DNA of 64,000 nt from Rhizobium sp. NFR07 (GTDB taxonomy: Bacteria > Pseudomonadota > Alphaproteobacteria > Rhizobiales > Rhizobiaceae): assembly GCF_900111905.1 (NCBI RefSeq), contig NZ_FOKM01000013.1, forward strand, positions 62,001-126,000, in the 5' to 3' direction. Both the position numbers and the translations under genes were made by a program. This document shows positions 57,853-64,000 of the stretch, in pieces (position 1 is the stretch's first letter; the number at the start of each line of letters is the position of its first letter). A model generated the notes under the pieces. The model did no database searches, was not told where the DNA came from, and saw only the letters and a program-made list of their open reading frames with translations.

Positions 57853-60800
57853 ATGGTCTGGAAGCATAGCCCGAAGCGCAACAAGCAGATGGAGGGCGCG
57901 CGCGCAGCTGCAAGCAAGGCTGACAAGGATTTTCTTGATCCTGGAATCCTGTTCGGGCGCGCAAGCGATGACGATCTGGCCGCCTACACGCCCGACATGC
58001 TCGGCACTGCAGCCGCCCATGCCGGCGCCCGCCTGAAACAGTGGAACCGCGTCCGCGCCGATATCACCATCACCCAGATTGCGGGCGTCGAGCCGGGCGG
58101 CGTGCCCGTATGGGTACTGACCGTCATCGACCGGAACATGCCGTTCCTGTTCGATTCCATCATGGGCGAGGTCACCGCGAACCATCGCGGCATCAGCATG
58201 GCCGTGCACCCGATCCTGACGATCGAGCCGGGCAAGGAACCGGCGCTTCGCAGCAACGAGGCACCGGTCGATCCGGCCCATCAGGTCAGCCTGATCCAGA
58301 TCCATGTCGCCCAGCTGAACGGAGAGCAGACGAGCCACCTGATCGAACGCATTCGCTTCATCCTCGATCAGGTCCATCTGGCGATCACCGACTGGTCGGC
58401 CATGCTGGACACGATGGACAGTGCCGCAAAGCAGCTGATCAACGCAAAGCCCAGAAAGGGCGCCGATCGCGACGAGGCCCTGGCCTTCATCGACTGGCTG
58501 CGGGACGACAATTTCATGTTCCTCGGCATGCGCGAATACGTCTATTCGGGCAAGGGATCGGAAGCGAAGGTCGAGCGCGGCAAGGGCAGGGGCCTCGGCA
58601 TCCTGTCGGATCCGGACGTCCTGGTCCTGCGCCAGGGCAAGGATCAGGTCACGACCACGCCGGAAATCCTGGAATTCCTCGACGGCCCTGAATTCCTCAT
58701 CGTCACCAAGGCGAATGTGAAATCCGTCGTCCACCGCCGCGCCTATATGGACTATGTCGGCGTCAAGCGCTTCGATGAGAACGGCCGCGTCGTCGGTGAA
58801 CTCAGGATCGTCGGCCTCTTCACGGCAACGGCCTATACCCAATCCGTGCGCGACGTTCCGTTGCTGCGGGCGAAGGTTGCCGGGATAGAAGAGCATTTCG
58901 GCTTCGATCCCTACGGCCATTCGGGCCGGATGCTGGAAAACACGCTGGAATCCTATCCGCGCGACGATCTCTTCCAGATTGACCGCGAACTGCTGGCAAA
59001 ATTCTGCGAGCAGATCATGGAATTGAACGAGCGGCCGCGGGTTCGGGTACTGGCGCGTATCGACCACTTCGATCGTTTCGTTTCCACCATCGTCTATGTA
59101 CCGCGCGAAGACTACAACTCGCTGGTGCGTGAGAAGGTCGGCGCCTATCTGGCGCAGGTCTTCGAGGGCCATGTCTCCGCCTATTATCCGGCCTTCCCCG
59201 AGGGCGGCGTGGCCCGCGTTCACTTCATTATCGGCCGCAGCGGCGGTAAGACGCCCCGCATTCCCCAGGCGAAGCTCGAAGAAGCGATCCGCCTGATCGC
59301 GCTCCCGTGGGACGAGCAGTTCGCGGCACTTGCAGGAGATGGCCCAAGGCTCTCGGTCACCAACGCCTTCCAGGAAGCGTTCACGCCCGAAGAAACCTTC
59401 GTGGACCTGCCGGACATCGCGGCCTGCGTGGCCGGCGAGACGATCCGCATCGAATTCTACCGGCGCCCGACCGACGAGCCGAACGCGGTCTCGCTCAAGA
59501 TCTTCCATCGCGACCACCACCTGTCGCTCTCGCGCCGCGTGCCGCTTCTGGAAAACCTCGGTTTCCGCGTTGTCAGCGAACAGACATTCGAGATCCATGC
59601 CGGCCCGGAAGCCAAGCTCATCGTCCTGCACGACATGGAGCTGCAGCTCCGTGACAATCGCGAGATCGACCTGTTGCGCGAAGGCCCTCTGCTGGAGGAA
59701 GCCTTCCTGCTCGCCTTCGAAGGCCTGATCGACAATGACGGCTTCAACCGTCTCGTTCTCTTGTCCGGCCTCTCCGCGCGCGAGACAACGGTTCTGCGTG
59801 CCTATGCCCGTTATCTGCGCCAGACGGGCATCGTTTATTCCCAGACCTATATCGCCGATACGCTGGTCAAATATCCGCATATCTCGGCATCGATATTCGA
59901 GCTCTTCCGCGTCGGTTTCGATCCCGCCCTTGGCGAAAAGGCAAGAACGAAAAAGCTTACCCAGCTTCACGAGACGATCGAGGAAAGCCTCGGCGCCGTC
60001 CCGAGCCTGGACGAGGACCGCACGCTGCGACGTTTCGTCAACGCCGTCGATGCCACGCTGCGCTCCAACTACTTCCAGCGCGACGAGGCTGGGACACCGA
60101 ACCGGATGCTCGCCTTCAAGTTCGATCCCAAGCAGCTCGACGGCCTGCCGGAACCGCGGCCTTTCCGCGAAATGTTCGTCTACGGCACCGAGGTGGAAGG
60201 CGTTCACCTGCGCTTCGGCAAGGTCGCCCGCGGCGGTCTGCGCTGGTCGGATCGCGGCGAGGACTACCGCACCGAGATCCTCGGCCTTGTTAAGGCCCAG
60301 CAGGTCAAGAACGCCGTCATCGTGCCGGTCGGCGCCAAGGGCGGCTTCTTCCCCAAGATACTGCCTGCCGGCGGCACCCGTGAGGAAATCTTCAATGCGG
60401 GCAGGGAAGCCTACAAGACCTATATCCGCACGCTCCTCTCGATCACCGACAATATCGTTGAGGGCGAGATCGTCGGGCCGAAGAACACGATCCGGATCGA
60501 TGGTGACGACCCCTATTTCGTCGTCGCCGCCGACAAGGGCACCGCGACCTTCTCCGACACCGCCAATGGGCTGGCGCAGGAAGCCGGCTTCTGGCTGGAC
60601 GACGCCTTCGCGTCCGGCGGTTCGGCCGGTTATGACCACAAGAAGATGGGCATCACCGCCCGCGGCGCCTGGGAAGCGGTGAAGCGGCACTTCCGCGAGA
60701 TCGATGTCGATATCCAGACGACGCCTTTCAACGTCATCGGCGTCGGCGACATGTCGGGCGACGTTTTCGGCAACGGCATGCTTCTGTCGCCGAAGATCCG

Positions 60801-62613
60801 GCTGATCGCAGCTTTCGACCATCGTGACATCTTCATCGATCCGGATCCGGATACCGACAAGTCCTTCGCCGAGCGCAGCCGCATGTTCGCGCTGCCGCGT
60901 TCGAGCTGGCAGGACTACGACCGCAGCACCCTGTCCGACGGTGCGATGATCATTTCCCGCGCCGAAAAATCGGTAAAGCTGACGAAACAGGCGGCAGCGG
61001 CGATTGGCATCGACAAGACGACGGCAACGCCGCTCGAGATCATGACCGCGATCTTGAAGAGCGAGGCTGACCTCCTCTGGTTCGGCGGCATCGGCACCTA
61101 TATCAAGGCGGCCTCTGAGACGGACACGGAAGTCGGCGACCGCGCCAACGACCCGATCCGCATCACCGCCGCGGAAGTACGCGCCAAGGTGATCGGCGAG
61201 GGCGCCAATCTCGGCGTTACCCAGAAGGGCCGCATCGCCTATGCGCTTGCCGGCGGACGCTGCAATTCCGACGCGATCGACAACTCGGCCGGCGTCAATT
61301 CCTCCGACGTCGAGGTCAATATCAAGATTGCGCTCAATGCCGCCATGCAGGATGGCCGCCTCAGCCGCGCCAAGCGCAACCAGCTGCTGGCCTCCATGAC
61401 GGATGAAGTGGCAGCCCTCGTTCTGCGCAACAACTATCTGCAGCCGCTCTCCATCTCGCTTGTCGAGCGCCGGGGAACGGCAAATCGCGAGCAGCTTTCC
61501 CGCCTCATGTCGGTGCTGGAAGCACAAGGCAATCTCAACCGCAAGGTGGAGACCCTGCCGGATGATGCCGAGCTTGCGGAACGCTATGCGGCTGGCCGGC
61601 CGCTGACGAGGCCGGAAATCGGCGTGCTTCTCTCCTATTCGAAGATCGTTCTCTTCGATGCGCTGCTTGAGAGCCCGATCCCGGACGACCCCTATTTCGC
61701 GGCCGTCCTGAAAGCCTACTTCCCGGCCAAGATGCAGAAGCCCTATGCGGCTGATATCCAGAACCACCGACTGCACCGCGAAATCGTGGCGACCGCCTTG
61801 GCGAACGAAGCCGTCAATCGCGGAGGACCGGGCTTCATCCAGCTGATGAGCGACATGACCGGCGCCACCGCTGCAAACGTGGTGAAGGCGGCATTCCTTA
61901 TCCGCGACGGGTTCGACCTGCCGGAGCTCTGGGCCCGCATTGATGCGCTCGACACGCAGATCCCGGGGCGGACGCAGAACGATCTCTATGCCCAGATCAA
62001 CCGCATCATCATCATCGGCACCTATCTGGCCCTGCAGACGCAGATCGGCGCCGCGCCGATGACCGAGGCCGTTGCCCGGCTGAAGGCCGCGATCAAGGGC
62101 CTGCGGGCAACCGTAACGGACGACGTCATTGCCGAGACAGCTCCTCTGGCAGCTGAACTTGAAGCCCAGGGTGCGCCCACGGATCTCATCGGTGAAATCC
62201 GCATGCTCTCCGCGCTCGTGATCGTGCCGGAGATCATGCTGATCGCCGACCGGACGGGGGAAACCATGGCCCGTGCCACGGAAAGCTATTTCGCCGTAAC
62301 CGAGACCTTCCGCGTCAACCGCCTGATCGCGGCCGGCGAACGGATAGGCACCTCGGATCACTACGAAAGCCTCGCTCTGTCGCGCGGTCTCCAGCAGCTC
62401 GCATCCGCACGCCGAGACATCGTCACGGCCGCGCTGACGGAGCATCGCAAGGAGAAGAAGCCCGTGGCCGCCTGGATCGCGGCCGACCGCGTTCGGGTCA
62501 ACCGCATCGGTGCCGAGCTCATGACGCTTGGGGAAAGCGGCGACCTGACCCTGCCGAAGATCTCCGTTGCCGCTGGATTGCTGGGTGATCTGGCGCACGG
62601 ACGGGCGCTCTAG
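57853..62613 (+). CDS. gdhB: NAD-specific glutamate dehydrogenase, large type
   Basis: A 1586-aa enzyme of the 180-kDa GDH class. The N-terminal 700 residues carry ACT-like regulatory domains; the catalytic part holds GGLRWSDRGEDYRTEILGL near 800, VPVGAKGGFF near 825, and the nucleotide fold GVGDMSGDVFGNGML near 965. It deaminates glutamate to 2-oxoglutarate. ATG 57853 follows AAAGGGAGAGG; a longer frame starting upstream has no ribosome site. The gene symbol is a guess, as naming differs among species. Confidence 0.95.
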   Translation: MVWKHSPKRNKQMEGARAAASKADKDFLDPGILFGRASDDDLAAYTPDMLGTAAAHAGARLKQWNRVRADITITQIAGVEPGGVPVWVLTVIDRNMPFLFDSIMGEVTANHRGISMAVHPILTIEPGKEPALRSNEAPVDPAHQVSLIQIHVAQLNGEQTSHLIERIRFILDQVHLAITDWSAMLDTMDSAAKQLINAKPRKGADRDEALAFIDWLRDDNFMFLGMREYVYSGKGSEAKVERGKGRGLGILSDPDVLVLRQGKDQVTTTPEILEFLDGPEFLIVTKANVKSVVHRRAYMDYVGVKRFDENGRVVGELRIVGLFTATAYTQSVRDVPLLRAKVAGIEEHFGFDPYGHSGRMLENTLESYPRDDLFQIDRELLAKFCEQIMELNERPRVRVLARIDHFDRFVSTIVYVPREDYNSLVREKVGAYLAQVFEGHVSAYYPAFPEGGVARVHFIIGRSGGKTPRIPQAKLEEAIRLIALPWDEQFAALAGDGPRLSVTNAFQEAFTPEETFVDLPDIAACVAGETIRIEFYRRPTDEPNAVSLKIFHRDHHLSLSRRVPLLENLGFRVVSEQTFEIHAGPEAKLIVLHDMELQLRDNREIDLLREGPLLEEAFLLAFEGLIDNDGFNRLVLLSGLSARETTVLRAYARYLRQTGIVYSQTYIADTLVKYPHISASIFELFRVGFDPALGEKARTKKLTQLHETIEESLGAVPSLDEDRTLRRFVNAVDATLRSNYFQRDEAGTPNRMLAFKFDPKQLDGLPEPRPFREMFVYGTEVEGVHLRFGKVARGGLRWSDRGEDYRTEILGLVKAQQVKNAVIVPVGAKGGFFPKILPAGGTREEIFNAGREAYKTYIRTLLSITDNIVEGEIVGPKNTIRIDGDDPYFVVAADKGTATFSDTANGLAQEAGFWLDDAFASGGSAGYDHKKMGITARGAWEAVKRHFREIDVDIQTTPFNVIGVGDMSGDVFGNGMLLSPKIRLIAAFDHRDIFIDPDPDTDKSFAERSRMFALPRSSWQDYDRSTLSDGAMIISRAEKSVKLTKQAAAAIGIDKTTATPLEIMTAILKSEADLLWFGGIGTYIKAASETDTEVGDRANDPIRITAAEVRAKVIGEGANLGVTQKGRIAYALAGGRCNSDAIDNSAGVNSSDVEVNIKIALNAAMQDGRLSRAKRNQLLASMTDEVAALVLRNNYLQPLSISLVERRGTANREQLSRLMSVLEAQGNLNRKVETLPDDAELAERYAAGRPLTRPEIGVLLSYSKIVLFDALLESPIPDDPYFAAVLKAYFPAKMQKPYAADIQNHRLHREIVATALANEAVNRGGPGFIQLMSDMTGATAANVVKAAFLIRDGFDLPELWARIDALDTQIPGRTQNDLYAQINRIIIIGTYLALQTQIGAAPMTEAVARLKAAIKGLRATVTDDVIAETAPLAAELEAQGAPTDLIGEIRMLSALVIVPEIMLIADRTGETMARATESYFAVTETFRVNRLIAAGERIGTSDHYESLALSRGLQQLASARRDIVTAALTEHRKEKKPVAAWIAADRVRVNRIGAELMTLGESGDLTLPKISVAAGLLGDLAHGRAL

Positions 62614-62645
62614 AAGGGCAGCTGGAACGACAGGCGGAGGCCAGG

Positions 62646-64000
62646 ATGAGCGTTTCCGATCGCGATGATGCGCCGGCAAAGGTGAGCCGGCGCGGAATAT
62701 GGGGCTGGATGCTGTTCGACTGGGCAGCCCAGCCCTTCTTCACCGTGGTCACCACCTTCATCTTCGGACCCTATTTCGTCTCGCGGCTGACGGACGATCC
62801 CGTCTCCGCGCAGACCGCCTGGAGCAACATGGCGACCGCCTCCTCGATCGTCATCGCCATCCTGTCGCCGATCCTCGGCTCGATTGCGGATCAATCCGGC
62901 GCACGCAAGCCGTGGATCGCGAGTTTCGCTCTCGTCAAGATCATCAGCCTGCTGATGCTCTGGTTCGCCGCACCGGGTTCTCCCCTCGTCTGGCCGATCA
63001 CCTTCATGATCCTGGCTTCGATTGCCTCGGAATTCTCGATCGTCTTCAACGATTCGATGATGCCCCACCTCGTCTCGCGCGACGATGTCGGCAGGATTTC
63101 CAACATTGCCTGGGGCCTCGGCTACCTCGGCGGCATGATCGTCCTGATCGCCGTCGTGACCTTGCTTGCCGCAAGCCCGGAGACCGGCGTCACCCTGATC
63201 GGCATCCCGCCGCTTTTCGGGCTCGATCCGGCGCTGGGCGAGGATGCACGCATCACCGGGCCGCTGGCCGCGATCTGGTACCTTCTCTTCATCCTGCCGA
63301 TGTTCTTCTTCACCCCCGATGCAAAGAAAGGCCTGCCGCTCGCCTCGGCGGTCCGCTCCGGTCTGCACGAATTGAAAGGCACGCTGCGCGAGCTGCGCCA
63401 GCGCAGAGGCATCGCGAAATTCCTGATCGCCCGCATGCTCTATCAGGACGGTGTCAACGGCCTGCTCATTCTGGGCGGCGTCTTCGCCGCCGGCATGTTC
63501 GGCTGGGCGACGATCGAGATCGGAATCTACGGCATCATCCTTAACGTCGTCGCGATTTTCGGCTGCATTGCCGCCGGCTCTCTGGACCGCGCCTTCGGCT
63601 CCAAGGTCGTGGTGGTGATCAGCCTCTTGGCTCTGCTGATCGCGACACTGGGCATTGCATCCACCGGCCCCGGCTTCGTCTTCTTCGGCTTGTTGCCCCT
63701 GTCGATGGAGGACAGCGGCGGTCTCTTCGGCACCACCGCGGAAAAAGCTTACATTCTTTTCGGCCTGCTGATCGGCATCGCCTTCGGACCGGTACAGGCC
63801 TCGTCGCGGTCCTATCTCGCCCGCTCGATCGATCTGTCGGAGACGGGCCGCTATTTCGGCATCTATGCCCTGTCGGGACGGGCAACGAGTTTCCTCGCCA
63901 CCCTCCTGTTTTCGCTCGTCACCTATGCCAGCGGCTCCGCGCGGCTGGGCATGACGACGCTCGCCATCTTCCTGGTTGCCGGTTTGGCACTGCTCATCGC
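62646..64000 (+). CDS. UMF1-type MFS transporter, 3' truncated
   Basis: The frame opens at ATG 62646 (AGGCCAGG upstream) and runs off the window. At least 451 residues show about eleven hydrophobic helices, an early GWMLFDWAAQPFFTVV segment, LGSIADQSGARKPWI near 80 and FNDSMMPHLVSRDDVGRISNIAWGLGYLGG near 150, as in the UMF1/Atg22-like MFS group. The cargo is unknown. It lies 32 bases after the GDH stop, probably co-transcribed. Confidence 0.88.
   Translation, partial: MSVSDRDDAPAKVSRRGIWGWMLFDWAAQPFFTVVTTFIFGPYFVSRLTDDPVSAQTAWSNMATASSIVIAILSPILGSIADQSGARKPWIASFALVKIISLLMLWFAAPGSPLVWPITFMILASIASEFSIVFNDSMMPHLVSRDDVGRISNIAWGLGYLGGMIVLIAVVTLLAASPETGVTLIGIPPLFGLDPALGEDARITGPLAAIWYLLFILPMFFFTPDAKKGLPLASAVRSGLHELKGTLRELRQRRGIAKFLIARMLYQDGVNGLLILGGVFAAGMFGWATIEIGIYGIILNVVAIFGCIAAGSLDRAFGSKVVVVISLLALLIATLGIASTGPGFVFFGLLPLSMEDSGGLFGTTAEKAYILFGLLIGIAFGPVQASSRSYLARSIDLSETGRYFGIYALSGRATSFLATLLFSLVTYASGSARLGMTTLAIFLVAGLALLI

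Noticed and set aside
57694-62679. A 1661-codon open frame antisense to NAD-GDH
   Set aside because: High-GC coding sequence with strong codon bias often leaves the opposite strand open. The translation shows Asp/Arg-rich low-complexity text and no domain, while the plus strand gives a complete GDH.

Overview
The window is a 64 kb piece of a GC-rich chromosome from an alphaproteobacterium, almost certainly of the Rhizobiaceae (Rhizobium, Agrobacterium or Neorhizobium type). The grounds are a complete frcR-frcBCAK fructose uptake locus of the Sinorhizobium type, a conserved obgE-proB-proA-nadD-rsfS-rlmH-ctpA-rppH string, a very large NAD-glutamate dehydrogenase, a GTTC-N7-GTTC SOS box in front of imuA-imuB-dnaE2, and many 4-bp ATGA gene overlaps. 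I saw no insertion sequence, phage, CRISPR array, rRNA operon or replication origin; one tRNA gene is present. Function calls come from reading motifs, without database searches.

Layout. 1-2302: end of a biosynthetic cluster with a glycosyltransferase, a methyltransferase and a RibD-C-type reductase. 2467-7537: ROK regulator divergent from the fructose ABC transporter and its kinase-like partner. 7725-9364: a DUF1127 mini-protein, an SDR dehydrogenase and an EIIA-Ntr paralogue that closes the kdp operon. 9392-17555 (minus): high-affinity potassium uptake, in the order kdpF, a 52-aa membrane peptide, kdpB, a 26-aa membrane peptide, kdpA, kdpC, kdpD, kdpE, ptsN. 17743-20093 (minus): stand-alone glucan glucosyltransferase OpgH and a small membrane protein. 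20430-24695: phosphoethanolamine transferase, diacylglycerol kinase and a two-component system. 24768-27974: FetAB-type exporter and a diguanylate cyclase. 28094-30463: tRNA-Ser(CGA), ribosomal proteins L21 and L27, two GNAT acetyltransferases. 30658-40609: a long plus-strand housekeeping run from obgE to rppH. 40673-41435: bacterioferritin and its ferredoxin. 41648-47470: SOS mutagenesis cassette. 47643-49524: small metallopeptidase, DUF1737 protein, CoA-ester lyase, small membrane protein. 49660-52498: leuD, leuB, PAP2 phosphatase. 52558-57635: an MFS carrier with a large extra loop, asd, an MltB-like transglycosylase and a beta-carbonic anhydrase. 57853-64000: NAD-GDH and a truncated UMF1-type MFS gene.

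How the genes work together. The kdp block couples a K+ pump, its sensor kinase and regulator, and a PTS-Ntr EIIA protein known in other bacteria to tune K+ homeostasis. The eptA-dgkA pair makes chemical sense: PEtN transfer from phosphatidylethanolamine releases diacylglycerol, which DgkA rephosphorylates, and the following two-component system may sense envelope stress. The EnvC-like protein, CtpA, the deacetylase-like protein and the transglycosylase point to cell-wall remodelling. Most of the window is conserved core chromosome. The least ordinary items are the kdp gene order with its three small membrane peptides, the RibD-C/glycosyltransferase/methyltransferase cluster at the left edge, the 16-bp inverted repeat in front of eptA, and the roughly 180-residue loop inserted in an MFS carrier.
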